Shown here: positions 33,803-46,435 of the stretch, piece by piece
Layout of the letters: each line of letters begins with the position of its first letter
Numbering within the stretch: the first letter of the stretch is position 1
Origin: Pleurostoma richardsiae
Lineage: Eukaryota; Ascomycota; Sordariomycetes; Calosphaeriales; Pleurostomataceae
Reading direction: 5' to 3'
DNA: 64,000 nucleotides
Assembly: GCA_030052745.1 (NCBI GenBank)
Contig: JANBVO010000027.1
Coordinates: 62,001-126,000, forward strand
Program-made: the position numbers and the translations under genes
The notes under the pieces: model-generated
What the model was told of the DNA's origin: nothing
What the model saw: only the letters and a program-made list of their open reading frames with translations
Databases searched by the model: none

Positions 33803-35430
33803 TCACCGCAGACCAAAGGAGGTCTGCGAGGCGGGCGGGCTCTTCACAGCCGCGCCGGCATAGGCGCCAGGGATGGGCACGGCATCGTACTGCTGCTCTC
33901 CAGGCGCGACGGGACCGTGCTCGTTGATCTTCTCCCCAGTCAGCTGGGGCGCGGTCGTCTCCACAGGCGATCGGAAGCCGGTCTGGCCGAGCTTGGGCGT
34001 GGCAGACGGGGCCTTGGGAGGCGGCGCCTGCAGCTTGAACGAGGGGGTGACGGCAGGCTTGCTGAAGGACGACTGCGGCTCGGGGATGCGCTGGCCGCCG
34101 GGCGTGAAGGGAGAGGCCTCCTCGATGTCGCCGAGGGAGCGATAGGCGGCGGGCGGAGGGAAGCGCGGGGACAGGGCGTACTGAGAGAAGGCAGGGGACT
34201 TGGGGCCGCCAGAGGTGTACTGGGAGAAGGCGGGCGACTTGGGGCCGAAGCCAGGAGTGTTGGGGGCGGACTGGGTGCGCAGCTGGGCGAGATAGAGGTC
34301 GGAGCGGGCCTTGTCGCGCATGTCCATGGACTTGGTGAGGCGGCGCTTGGAGTAGTAACGGTAGAAGATGACGCTGTAGAGCGTGATGCTGATGACCTCC
34401 ACGACGATCTCGATGATGATGCAGATCAGAGACCAGTTCTGTGTCATAGTCAGCGATGTGTAGCCTCGAACAGCTCTCCCGAAAGCCGAAACTCACCTGA
34501 AGCCTGCAAACAAGGGCGTAGTCGACCTTCTCGGAGAAGAGCTGCGAGCGGTGGTTCTGCACGCAGGCCCAACCCCACATGTCTTGGTTGTTGCTGTTGT
34601 TCCTGCTGAACTGCAGCACGCCGGCCGCCAGGGCCCACATGGCCATGCTGAAGATGAACCAACCGACGGCGAAGAGCGTGTAGTAGACGCCAACCTTCTC
34701 GGCGCGCCGGTGGCCGCCGCGGCAGTAGCCGATGAAGACAATGATGCAGATGAGCAGGGACACGCACGACGAGGCTAGCACGACCTTCTGCGGCCAGGCG
34801 TTGGTGCCGTGCGCCCACGGCGGCAGGCCGTTCTGTGCGGGCAGCGACTTGGTCGCGTTGAAGATGGCGAAGGAGCTGGAGAGCATGGACAGCACGATCA
34901 GGCTGCAGCTGAAGTTGACACCACGGAGCGCGAACTTAGCCATCCGGACGCGGGTCTTGATTTTCTGCGGTGGCTGTTAGCATGAGGTCCGTCTCTTGTG
35001 CCTGGAGAGCACATACCACGTCCTTGGCCTGCTCTTTCTCTGTCATTGCCTCTCTCTTCTCTAGGACTTGCTCCTCCCTGAAGGTGGGGCTCAGCGGGTT
35101 GGTGAAGCCCCTGCCGGGAGTCCCTGGCACCTTCATGGCGCTCTTGAGTGGTGACCTAGGCGTCATCGGGACGGTCACTGACTCCCGGTTGGAGTCGTCA
35201 TTGATGTATCCAAAGCCGATATCGCCTGGCTGAGCCTGAGCCACCATAGATCTGTCCTTGAACGGCAGTTCCCCCTCCACAGGAGAGTGGACAGTAGTAG
35301 CCTCAGCAAAGCGCGGTGTCCTTGGCGGCTTGGCCAGGGAAGAGGATGTGGATGATGAGTCGGTTGAATCTGATCGCTTGGGGGCGAGGTGAAGAGCGGC
35401 AGGCCGCTTCTTGTCGTCGTTGATCGCCAT
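33803..35430 (-). CDS. Four-transmembrane plasma-membrane-type protein
   Basis: Exons 35430-35017, 34964-34497 and 34438-33803, all phase 0, give 505 residues. Four hydrophobic segments lie at about 149-170, 197-217, 230-253 and 295-320, with short loops. The 140-residue N-tail and the about 185-residue C-tail are hydrophilic and presumably cytosolic. The C-tail repeats GPKSPAFSQY twice and is rich in Ser/Thr-Pro sites. The fold suggests a MARVEL-like tetraspan. Some fungal proteins of this look are annotated as hyphal anastomosis proteins (HAM-8 type), but I cannot confirm that by eye, so no symbol is given. The last codon lies within 60 bp of Cys-free, low-complexity 3' sequence. Confidence 0.85.
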
Positions 35431-38400
35431 TCTGACGAGGACTTCTGTGGACGACGACGCAAAACCAAAAGAGCAGACACCAGACCAGTTCTATATAGAG
35501 GACGACTAAAGGGAAGTGAAAGGCAAGAAGATAATGAGTCTGTGTATATGCAGTGAAGAGACACCTTCTTCAAGTAATACCATCCAGGTTAGGAGAGACC
35601 AGCTGTCGAGGAGAGAGAAGAAGGCCCAGAGCCAGAACAGCTGGGGAGGATAGTGATTTTGAGTTGGCGCCGCCGCGAGGGGGAGCAGGGAAGCCGGGCC
35701 TCGTGGGAAGGCCGCCTGCACGGGATATTAGCGGAGGCTACTACTTGGAAGCAATGAGATGTCGTACGTTAACAAGGGTGGCAGTAGCTACGGCCCAGTT
35801 GAGGTCCTGATAGGGTAGCTCCTTGAGCTCCCAATAGAAGCCGGCGATTCGAGATAGAAATAGACGCCCAGCAAGTGACAGAGTGGCACCGTGCAACAGG
35901 CGTCTAGCCTAACAGTTCGAGGGTCTCCGGCGTGGGCCGTGCAATGGAGTGCTCGCAGGATGTTGAAGGAGGGTCTCTGGGACACAGTCTGTGCGTATAT
36001 ACAGCCTCTTCCAGAGAGAGATAGGGACAGCTCTCTCCTCGCAACACTGCCCGGGCGTTCTGAGTCTCTTGAAGACGGAAGCAAAGAAGAAGAGAAAGCG
36101 ATATCGAGTGAGCTGCTCAGATAACACCGCAGAAGAGGGGTCGACCAGGGCTCATGTAGAGGCGGTAGGAATGCGAGTGCCTCTCGCCCACATGTCGGCT
36201 GCTCAAAATATCACAGGGACGGCAGCCCGGTGGTGGTAATCGCTGTGTACGAAGTACCTCGACTGGCTGTTGGCGCCTTTGTCGTTGCAGACCGGGACTC
36301 GCATCTGCACGACAGAGGCGCCGATTGGTGTGGGATGCCCGGGGGCACCCACGCATTCTTCCAAATTTGACAAAGGACAGCAGCCACTTGGCTGGAGAGA
36401 CCAGGGACAGAGGAGGATCGTGGGCGACTCGGCAGAGGGCGAGGGACGTGGTTGGGCGGCAAGAGACATGACAAGGAGAGGGGGAGCGGGCTGGAGAGAC
36501 GGTACTCGCAGAGGACGGGCGTGAATCCATGCGCAGATTGGCCATCACCAACCCTGTACATCGTCGACAGGGACCCTTGCAGCCAGCGCTAGCATCGCGG
36601 AATCGACGCCCGCCCCCTCATAGGCTGCACCTCGAAAACGCACGTCCAATCAGCTCGCCCGTTCGATGTGATTCCCGCCGTCCATCTGCATGTTTCGCAC
36701 CTGGGCGGTAAGCAACGCAACCTCCATCACCTCCCTCCGGGCGCCAGAGCTGGCTGCCCGGGCCGTTTTCAAGCCTGGATCTGAAAGAAGGAGGGCGTGA
36801 TGGACTTGGCACTCAAATCTGGACTTTAAGCTGGTCATTTTGCCCTCTCCGGAGTACTTACACCTCGACTCCCAGTCTGGAACCTGCGAGTAGTGAGAGA
36901 CAAAAGAGCCTAGAGCAATTATGTTGTAGTCGTAGGGCAAAGAGGATGCAAAGAAAGAGAGTATGCCTGCAAAGAAATCTGGGAGTCTCAATGGGAACTC
37001 TTTGTCTCGCACAAGCACAAGACCAAAATCTCACATACGCCCTGCTCTCTCTGCCTTCTGTCCCAGAAGTCTCGATGCACTCTCTCTGCTCGGATCTCCT
37101 TGCTCTACGTTCTTGGGCATGCAGGTCATAATTAATCGCTCCATATGGAATAACCGGGAGATTCTGCATCTCAATCCTCTGGTCGCGACCTTGACAACTA
37201 ACCGGTCGGCTACAGAGGCTGCAGGACGTGCTGTCAGAAGGACGGCTACTTAGCCCGCCTCTCTTTGCCTATTTTTAACCCATCTTCATTCCTCTGGGCA
37301 AATAGACGTCGAGGCCAGCCCACCATTTAGCCCAGTTTTCTAGAAGGCCGTCAAGCTAGGAGGATGTGAAGAGAGGTGCATCTGCGCCAAGCTCACAAAT
37401 CCCGGATCTTTCCCTCTCTTAAGGTTCTCCCGCTTCTCAACCGTAAATCCTATAATCCTCCAACGGTGAGGAGGGACCGGCAGTCAAAGATCGTCTGCAA
37501 TGATTACTGTACGTTAGCCGGGTTGCTATTTATTACCACAGTACACAGCTACGTAGCGCTGCAATATCATTCGTGGGGTCTGGTAATGCGTCACTCGGTC
37601 GTCTTGTGCATCAACCTATGGACTGCGATTAGCAGATACTCCGATAGATATCTTGAAGACAGAACAGTCGCCATGAACCGACCCTGGAGTAGAATACCAA
37701 GAGTGCACGGCGCGGTTGTCCGACGGGGGTCGTCGAGGTCCAGAACATCGATCATCTCGGCAACCGCTGCGACATGATATACTGTGTTCCGTAGTTGTTC
37801 AGCTTGTGAATTTGCCGTTTCATACCCATCATACTTGCTCATCCAGTAGTTCAGTCCATAATCTAGTCACTTGCGCCCTCTTATCTCACCGAAGTTGAGG
37901 GAAAACGTCCTGCAGGCCTTCCGGGCTAACGAATAGCTTATCGACTCGACTCACCGAGCCAGAAAAGAAGACGAGTTGGGAATCATTTTGCCTCTTGAAT
38001 TTCCGTTGTCGATATGCGGATTATTTGTATCGAGACATCCATCCCACTGCTATCCAAGGCGGTGCAAATAAAGCCTACAACGTAGATATATTGGGGCTAT
38101 AGAGTGGATTGTCAGCAGCTGCATGACCAGCCTCATACCGGAATCTCCAGAGCATTGTGCTACTCTGAACGGATGCTCCAACCGGATGGGAATCAACGGT
38201 AGGCAATGCGATGTCTATCTACGTCTACCCCGTCGGGGACTCTTCAGGCAGTTCTCTCTCCTTGGTTAACTACACCGGAGACAGAGTGAGCGGAGCCATC
38301 GCGGGGCAGCACAACCTTATCAGCTTATCGGAGAACAGCCGCGGCCCAAAGAGGACTAGCGCAGAATATCCTGGCTGCGAGTCCATCCATGACTGCACAC

Positions 38401-38647
38401 GAAATTTTGTCACGGTGGAGGCAAAATAGGCGTGACTCTGAGAAGCTCCGCCCTCGTTCTGGACTTGACGACCAAACTTGCGAGTGTCTCCTCTTCCAGC
38501 CGACTCCTTGATCGACTCGAAGACAGCAGCTACCCCCACCTGAAACCGGCCCTTGAAAACGCATCACATCGAGAACTCGAGTCCATACCCGAATATATCG
38601 AGTCATCAGAGGGGCGGAATCGCGAATTACCCCGCGCATCACCAAAT
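35431..38647. other. Large intergenic gap, 3.2 kb
   Basis: The longest spacer in the window. It carries upstream regions of both the four-TM gene and eIF2-gamma, which are divergent. I checked both strands for spliced reading frames and found none with recognisable motifs. The best single ORF is 83 codons on the minus strand (37842-37591) and looks like chance. Confidence 0.5.
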
Positions 38648-40300
38648 ATGGCTTCCAACGGCGACAAGTTTGGAAACGACGTCGAATCCGGGTCTGAGTC
38701 GGGAGGGGAGTCCCCTGCCCTCGAGCCTCAGCACCTGTCGGACCATGAAATCGAAGAGAAGCCCCTGAAGCCCGCGCTGAAGAAGACCACCCCGGCGCCT
38801 GCTGTTCAAAGACCGTATCTGCCGCCGCAAACGGAGCCGAAAGATCTCGACGTCAAGTCTCTTTCCCCGTTAACGCCAGAAATTATTGCGCGGCAAGCGA
38901 CCATCAATATCGGCACGATCGGCCATGTCGCCCACGGAAAGTCGACGGTCGTTAAGGCTATCTCGGGTGTGCAGACGGTCCGATTCAAGAACGAGCTGAT
39001 CCGAAACATTACCATCAAGTTAGGTTATGCCAACGCCAAAATATACAAGTGCGACAACGTCGAGTGCCCCCGGCCAGGATGCTTCCGGAGTTACAAGAGC
39101 GACAAGGAGGTCGACCCTGCCTGCGAGCGGGAAGGCTGCGGAGGAACCTACAGACTGCTGAGACACGTCTCGTAAGTCTTGCTCCTTTTCGTTGACTTCT
39201 GTGGAAAGTACGGAGCGCTGATTGATTCGTAAGATTCGTTGACTGTCCCGGACACGACATTCTCATGAGCACCATGTTGTCGGGTGCCGCAGTCATGGAC
39301 GCTGCGCTACTGCTGATCGCGGGTAACGAATCATGCCCGCAGCCCCAGACGTCGGAACATCTGGCAGCTATCGAGATTATGAAGCTCGACAAGATCATTA
39401 TCCTCCAGAACAAGGTTGATCTGATGAGGGAAGAGGCCGCCAAGCAGCACTATGAGTCAATCCTCAAGTTTATCCGAGGCACTGTGGCTGGCAAGTCTCC
39501 GATTATCCCCATCTCTGCACAGCTCAAGTTCAACATCGACGCCATCAACGAGGCTATCGTCAACACCATCCCCGTCCCTCCCAGAGATTTCAGCATGGAT
39601 CCCCAGATGATTGTGATTCGATCGTTCGACGTCAACAAGCCTGGTGCCGAGATCGACGAGCTGAAGGGAGGTGTCGCTGGTGGCAGTATCTTGCACGGTG
39701 TGCTCAAGCTTGGCGACGAGATCGAGATCCGGCCCGGCATTGTTACCCGCGACGACAAGGGAGATCTTAAGTGCACTCCCATTTTCAGTCGCATCGTGTC
39801 TCTGAACTCCGAGGCCAACGACCTCAAGTACGCCGTTCCCGGAGGCCTGATCGGTGTTGGTACCCGCATCGACCCGACTCTGTGCAGAGCCGATCGCCTG
39901 GTCGGTTTCGTCCTCGGCCTCAAGGGCAGGCTGCCCGAGATCTACAGCGAGATCGAGGTTAACTTCTACCTGCTTCGCCGCCTCCTCGGTGTCCGGACAG
40001 CGGACGGCAAGCAGGCTAAGGTTGAGAAGCTGGCGAAGAATGAAGTCATCATGGTCAACATCGGCTCGACTTCCACTGGCGCCAAGGTCGCTGCCATCAA
40101 AAAGGACGCAGCCAAGCTGATCCTGACCAGCCCTGCTTGCACCAACATCGGCGAGAAGGTCGCCCTGAGTCGGCGTATCGAGAAGCACTGGCGCCTGATC
40201 GGATGGGCCACCATCGCGGCGTAAGTTCTAGCATCCTGGAGTTCCCTTCCTCCTTTACTAACATATCGGTAGCGGTGTCACGCTTGAGCCGAGCGCGTAG
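38648..40300 (+). CDS. GCD11: Translation initiation factor eIF2 subunit gamma
   Basis: Exons 38648-39171, 39234-40220 and 40273-40300 give 512 residues (yeast Gcd11 has 527). It is the GTPase core of eIF2 that carries Met-tRNAi to the 40S subunit. Motifs: P-loop GHVAHGKST at 92-100, switch region, a four-Cys zinc knuckle (CDNVEC...CEREGC), DCPGH at the start of exon 2, and NKVD. Domains II and III follow. The first 75 residues are an acidic fungal extension. The last exon is only 28 nt and adds GVTLEPSA; its intron has GTAAGT, CTAAC and GGTAG. The frame is open upstream of 38648 without a better ATG. Confidence 0.96.
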
Positions 40301-40613
40301 ATGTGCGGCAGTTCCTGATACAACACGTATGTACTTCGGTATAGGCATAGACGGTGCGCAAAAGTCCGGGGGCATGTGGAGTTCCGCGGCAGAGGAGACG
40401 GAGTCGAGAGGACTTGGACTGACTCGAGCGGGAGGCACATAATACTCCCGCCTGAACCGTCTATAATTACCTAGGTAGTTTGAGCCTTTTGATGGACCGG
40501 CCTGGCCCATTCACGCAGCATTAGGAGCGCTCATATCCGTGGACGCCAGAAGGACAGCCCCCCATATTCTAACAAGATGATTGCCAAACCTGCTTTGCGC
40601 CCTGAACTTTTTC
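40301..40613. other. Intergenic, convergent eIF2-gamma and DUF5102-like gene
   Basis: Short 3'-3' spacer with an ACCTAGGT palindrome near 40470. No gene. Confidence 0.6.
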
Positions 40614-42309
40614 TCACTTCCTGACCTTCCGTGCATGCTTTACCAGGTTTTCTATGACGCCTTCGAATGCCTCTCGGTCGCCGATCTTCTCGTCTGTCCT
40701 CTTGGTCCAGTACTCCAGCACCTCCTTCGCCGTGACCTCTAGCGTCTCCAGCTTGGCGACGTGCTCCGTCATCTCCTTGTCCGTCATGCCGTTCAGGGCC
40801 TCCTCCGTAGTCGTGCAGAGCTGCTTCGCAGCCACGAGGTCCAGCTCCGGCTCCGGCGGCGGTCCCTTCCTCCTCTTGCCGGACGACGGGCCCGACGCCG
40901 CCGGCCGGCCCTGGGAGTCGACTGACGTGGACGACGCGTTGGCGCCGGCCTGCCTCAGCCTGGAGACGTTAGACCGCGAGTCCGAGGAGGTGCGCAGGGA
41001 GCTGGAGGAGCCCGCGCGGTGCAGCGAGGGCAGCACCAGCTTCTTCTGCTTGGATGCGGGCAGGATCTCGTCCAGGTCGACGGGCACGCCGAGCGAGACG
41101 AGGAACAGCCGCCGGATCCGCGAGCGGATCCAGTCGGGCGGCTGCAGGGGCGGGGGCGCCACGAGCTGGGACCACAGCGAGGCGCTCCGCGGGGTGAGGA
41201 ATATGGGGTTCTCCTTTGAGAGGGGCGGTATGGACGGGACCTCGGCGTCGTCAGCGGGGAAGAGCGCGTTGAGGTAGGGTTCTGTTGCTGCGAATATGTC
41301 GTCCGAGTCCATGCCTTCGAAGTCGGGTATTGGCTGCGGTGCTGGTTAGTACATCTCGATGAACCCCTCGTTACGGTATTGAGGAAACTGTGGGATCTGC
41401 AACGTACAAATGATAGAGGTTGGACGGCTGGTATTGATGATGGTACTGGCGCAGGGGTAGAAGGTGAAGGTTGTTCTGTAGGCTCTTGGAAACCATCGTC
41501 GAAGTCCCCGAAATCGGCATCGCCGTCGCCCTCCTCGAAGTCATCGAAGTCGTCCCCGAAGGCGTCATCATCACCATCCGCTAAGCCCGCACTGCGAGGA
41601 CCGGCAGATAATGGGTTCGCGGCAGAGTTAAAGGAGGATTTTCGTCTTGTACGACCCGCGCTGGGTGATTTAAGACCTGGTGATTTTGGGGCATCTACAG
41701 GGATACAGCTTTAGTATTTGAGGGGTTCTAGACCTGGCGGAGAAGAACTACAGAGCCGTACCAGTAGCGCCTCCTGAATCCTCCTTGCCGTCGGCAGTCA
41801 GTCTGAGATCTGGCGGAGGATCCGCCCTGTGCTTTATCTCGGGGTGCGTCTGCACCTCTGAGCCACCAGGACTCTCCTCAACCACCGTCTTGGGGATGGG
41901 CTTGCCACCCGGCGTGGTAGGCCGCTCCACCTCCTCGTCCTGAGAGCTCGGGGGCCTGGAAGCCTTCTCGTTCTCCTCGTCGGGGATGATGGCTATCTCG
42001 TCCGGTTCGGCATCTCCCTCCCGCTTCTTATACGCATCCGTGCCAGGCACCTCACCATAGGACGGCTCATGGCTGACCTTCTCGACCCGGGTCTTGGGGA
42101 TGGGTGAGTTTCTGGAGCTAGCCTGGACCGACTGGGCATCGGAGAAGTGGTCTTCGGAGCCGGAACCGGACGATTCTGCGCAGGAGAGTCAGCAAGGTGT
42201 CTATAAGGGGCGGCGAGAAGGCTGTGGGACACTTACCAAGATCATGGGCTCCGGGGTCTTCGATGCCCTCCTTCTCGGGAGGAGTGAGGGTATTCCTCCT
42301 CGGTGGCAT
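40614..42309 (-). CDS. DUF5102/Laa2-like protein, possible AP-1 accessory factor
   Basis: Exons 42309-42237, 42175-41762, 41694-41408 and 41333-40614 give 497 residues. The ATG is in CACCATG context. The N-terminal half is acidic and disordered. A central segment repeats Asp/Phe motifs (DDFDDFEE, DFGDFDDGF) of the type that bind clathrin-adaptor ear domains. Then comes an ordered block with PIPDFEGMDSDDIF and WIRSRIRRLFLVSLGVPVDL, and the end is helical (LEVTAKEVLEYWTKR). This resembles fungal proteins placed with budding-yeast Laa2 (DUF5102), which recruits Laa1 and AP-1 to the trans-Golgi. That family link is from memory of motif style and is moderate. Divergent from NSP1 over 814 bp. Confidence 0.75.
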
Positions 42310-43123
42310 GGTGCTCGAATCGGACGTGCTATGCGTTCCGAGAGATAGAACTAGGGTATTCCGGCGGTGGGGAGGATATACGGAGAATAGCTCTGAGGCC
42401 CTGCCTCCAGGGCTATTGAATAGAATCGAAGAGGCTAGCACCGACCGCTCCGAGAAAAAGGACAAGCACAACAAGACAGATTAGATGGGCCCTTCCAAAG
42501 GTTCCTCTTGTTAAATTGGACGAACTTTCAGGTTATGCAGGGCATGGGGATAGTATAGCTAAGGTATCATGGATGAGCATAAGGCGTCGAGGCCTTGTGG
42601 CCTGGGCGGTCTAGCCCACCATGTCCCTGACTAACGTAAGCGAGTGCACGGACGCCGTCGAGGAGCCAGACCAAAAGTCACAGGGCAAAGCTCTGCATTA
42701 CAGAGATACAGCTTTCTTAGGCACCGGTCTGCCGACTGTCAAGGTCTTCAGCTAACTTCCCCAGAGCTGCGCAGCGGTACCTTTCTTAGCGCGATAAGGG
42801 CAGGCGCGCTTCAAGCTTGACCCAGTCGCGAAAGAAAAGCTCCCTGGTGATTCTAACCGCATTTTTGCTGTCCCCATTAAGCTACCTGCGATACCTGACC
42901 GGCGGGACAACAACAACCGCCCACGCTGATCAAGATCGGGCTACGATTCTCTTCGCTCGCCTCAAGACTGGCTTTTTCTCAGCAAGAAGCGGTGGCACGA
43001 CGACGACCGCCTGCCGCACATCTTTGTGAAGGAGGAGAGAGGCGCTAGCCAAGGTCGCAACCATCGTCATTGATTCTACGACCCTTTGTCCCAGCGCTCT
43101 GCGATCTATCGACCGATATCAAG
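42310..43123. promoter_or_regulatory. Divergent promoter region, DUF5102-like gene and NSP1
   Basis: 814 bp between two divergent ATGs. Both flanks are plausible leaders; the NSP1 side holds CGACGACG-rich sequence. No gene seen. Confidence 0.5.
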
Positions 43124-45489
43124 ATGTCCACGCCAACTTTCAGCTTCGGAGCACCCGCATCTAGCGCGGCCTCTTCTACTCCGTCTGCAGCGACGACGTC
43201 TACGGCCCCGGGCTCCACGAGTCTCTTTGGACAAGCGACAGGCACTTCCAGCTTCTCTTTCGGAAATGCTTCTGCTGGCGGTACAGATGCAGGTAAGCCC
43301 AGCGGAGGAGGCCTATTCGGCGGCGGGAACTCGACCAGCGGAACACAGAAATCTTTATTCGGTGGTGCCTCTGGCACGTCGGCTTCGCCAGCCACCGGTG
43401 GCTCCGTGTTTGGTCAGTCAACCACGGGAGGCAGTGGAGATGGCGGTCCGTTTGGAGCCAACGCCAACAAGACGCAAACAGGAGGTCTTTTTGGTGGCGG
43501 ACCAACCACATCATCTGCCCCTGCGGGAACGGCTTCTGGTGGAGGACTGTTTGGTAACTCGAGCACACCCACTACTTCTGGTGCCGCACCTTCTCTGTTT
43601 GGCTCAGCTCCCACCGGCCAAGGAAGTGCTTTTACATCTACTGCGCCATCCTCAGGAGGACTCTTCGCCAGTTCCGGCAAGTCATTATTTCCGTCTGCCG
43701 CAGGTGGCAGCTCTAGCACGGCGAACACGGCGGCTCAGGCTACCACTCCGGCGAAGCCTCTGTTTTCTTTGAACTCGACGACGCCGGCTGGTGCACCCCC
43801 TGCCGACTCCGCGAAACCAACACCGAGTCTCTTTGGCAGCGCTGCCTCCCAGCAACCATTGCCCAGTCTCCAGTCCAACCAAGCGGGCGGGAAGTCGGAA
43901 ACCCCATCCTTGTTCATTCAGCAACCTGCCAAGACCGGAGGTCTCTTTAGTAGTCCAAGCAGCACGCCGACTCTTCAGACCGGATCGACTGCAACTGGAG
44001 GAAGCAATCTCTTTGGTGGTACTTCTACAACTCCCGCTACTACTACCACTGGTCAAGGTGATTCTTCTCAGAAGTCCGGCTTGTTTGGCGGCTCCGCAGC
44101 GTCCACCCCCAGCTTGTTTGCGAAGCCAGCTGCAAGCTCTTCCTCGAATCTTTTTGGTGGCGCTGCTGCCTCATCTTCTCAACCCGCCCAGCCCGCCGCT
44201 GGGACGACATCTACTCTTTTCGGAGGTAACAAGGCCTCCGCGCAATCTTCTCAGCCTGCGTCTGGCACCACCCCTAGTCTTTTCGGAGCTAAGCCCGCTA
44301 CGACGACCGCGCCTACAAGGAGCGCGACCATGCCGGCCGGAACAACTTCATCTACCCCGAGTCTCTTCGGAGCAGCGGCGCCGACTGACACCACGCCAGC
44401 GACCTCAAAGCCGTCTCTTTTTGGTGGGCTAGGAGGTGCCACATCGACCACAAGCGCTGCTGCGGATTCCACATCCGGTCAGACGAAGTCTCTCTTTGGT
44501 GCTCCTGCTACAACGACTGCGGCTCCGACCGCTTCGGCCGCCACCACTACGCCTAGCTTGTTCTCAGGCTCGTCAGCTACATCAGCTCCAGCGGCCGCAA
44601 GTAACGCGGCCGCTTCAGGTACGACCGCTGCTGGAGGTATGGCTGGAAGCACGCTTGGTGCGCTGGGAGCTGGAAAGACTGCAGAGACAACGCCTGCGGC
44701 AGCCACATCGTCAACAACCCAGAATGCAGCTGCGTCCACCGCCAATCTATCAGCCTCGACTATGGGACCCCCATCACAACTCCCACGCTTGAAGAATAAG
44801 ACGATGGATGAGATTATCACGCGTTGGGCTACCGACCTTTCCAAATACCAGAAAGAGTTCAAGGAGCAGGCTGGAAAGGTCGCAGCATGGGATCGTCTAC
44901 TTGTTGAGAATGGTGAGAAGATCCAGAAGCTGTACCTGGACACTTATGAGGCAGAGCGAGCCAGCAACGAGATTGAGCGTCAGCTTCAGCAAGTCGAGGG
45001 CAACCAGGAGGAGCTGGAGGCCTGGCTTGACCGGTACGAGGAAGAGGTCAATCAGCTCTACTCCCGGCAGGTCGGCCCGACTGATCAACTGGGCGGTCCG
45101 GATCAGGAGCGCGAGCACACGTACAAGCTTGCGGAGAATCTGACTGACCGTCTCGACGAGATGGGTAAGGACCTCGGCAAGATGATCAAAGAGATCAACG
45201 ATATCTCTGGCACACTGAGCAAGGGTAGCAAGCCTGACGATCCGGTGAGTTCGCACAATTTATTCTATTCCCGACAGCGTGTCGCTAACACCGTCATTAG
45301 CTGAGCAACATTGTCCGCGTCCTCAACGGCCATCTTACCCAGCTTCAGTGGATCGACAGCAATGCTGCAGCCCTCCAGGCTAAGGTGGCAGCCGCCCAGA
45401 AAGCCAGCAGCGGCATGGGAAGCCAGTATAATGCTCCGGAGAGCGATGCAGCTGAAAGCTTTTATCGGTCCTACGTGGGCCGGCGTTAA
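43124..45489 (+). CDS. NSP1: Nucleoporin NSP1 (Nup62 family)
   Basis: Exons 43124-45244 and 45301-45489 give 769 residues. The protein lines the nuclear pore channel. Residues 1-540 are a Ser/Thr/Ala/Pro-rich FG domain dominated by SLFG and GLFG cores with only two FSFG near the start, unlike the FSFG array of yeast Nsp1. The conserved Nsp1_C coiled coil runs from about 558 (NKTMDEIITRW) to the end; it binds the Nup57/Nup49 and Nup82 partners. The intron (GTGAGT, GCTAAC, TTAG) sits late in the coil, and exon 2 supplies 62 residues ending SYVGRR. Reading through the intron would truncate the coil. Confidence 0.95.
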
Positions 45490-45912
45490 GTTCTTGCCAG
45501 GGGCCAAGACCTCTGTGGTTTGCATCACCATAAATGCACATGATGAATACGCAGGCGTCTCTGCCTGTCACATGCTTGGAATTCGAAAACGGCCGGAGCA
45601 ATCGGTTACTCTAGAGAGGACTGTATCTCTTCATTTTGCTTTGCAGTGGGGGAGGATGGATGCACGCAACAGTGCGCGTGCATATGTACATGTACAAGTA
45701 GTTGTTAAGATGCAGAGTGGAAAGAGCAGCGAGATGTTGCTCAGTCCAATCTTCTTAAGCAAGATCAACCAGACATTCCGATTGTAAATCAAGCTGTCAA
45801 CATCCTCCAGTGCCAGTCTCCCTTTCTCTACAAGTCTCTCTGTCCCGGTGTCCCCGCGAGGTCCATTCAATTCTGTCTTGCTCAAGCGGGGAAGCGAGGA
45901 CCGAAGGGCATT
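45490..45912. other. Intergenic, convergent NSP1 and ATPase-inhibitor gene
   Basis: 423 bp of 3'-3' spacer, with an alternating CATATGTACATGTACAAG stretch near 45690. No gene. Confidence 0.6.
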
Positions 45913-46435
45913 CTAATTGTGCTCGCCACCCTGCTCCCTGGTGATCTCGTCACTATGAAGGAGATGTGTTAGTCTTGAACTACATCAAAGGCAGCATTCG
46001 AGCAGCAAGGGTTCTGTCGGATGAGGATCCGGGGATAGTCGGAACTGACATGTGGTCGGAAAGCTGCTTGAGGTGGGCCTGCTGCTCGGCGAGCTTCTTC
46101 TTCAGCTCGAGGAGCTTCTCCTTCTCGCGCTGGCGGATAGCGAAGTCCTCGGCGGCGCGCTCACGCTTCTGAAAGGCGTCACTGCGGACAGGAGAAGAGC
46201 GGTTAGCCAGCTGCGTCTTTGCCGAGACGGGGTGCGGGGCGGGCACCCCGGGAAGACGGGGGAAAACAAAAAAGAGCAAAGATATGGGCGGGAAAACCTA
46301 CGCCTGCCCGGTCTTGGGAGGGGCGCCGGTGTCGCCTTCTGCCATTGCTCGCGCGGTGACTGAGAACGCCCGGCTGGGGGTTATCGACAGCGTCGGGCGA
46401 GGAAGCTTGGTCTTGAGGAAGGACTGGCGAAGCAT
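45913..46435 (-). CDS. INH1: Mitochondrial F1F0-ATPase inhibitor (IF1)
   Basis: Exons 46435-46302, 46181-46050 and 45952-45913 give 101 residues. IF1 binds F1 at low matrix pH and blocks ATP hydrolysis. Residues 1-31 form an Arg/Ser/Thr presequence (MLRQSFLKTKLPRP...). The inhibitory region DAFQKRERAAEDFAIRQREK is intact, followed by the dimer/helix region. Introns start GTAGGT and GTCAGT, and the last exon is 40 nt, encoding DEITREQGGEHN. Yeast Inh1 is 85 residues with presequence. Confidence 0.93.

Noticed and set aside
37591-37842. 83-codon minus-strand ORF starting MSKYDGYE
   Set aside because: It is ATG-initiated and slightly gene-like in composition, but short, isolated, without clear splice continuation or a recognisable family.
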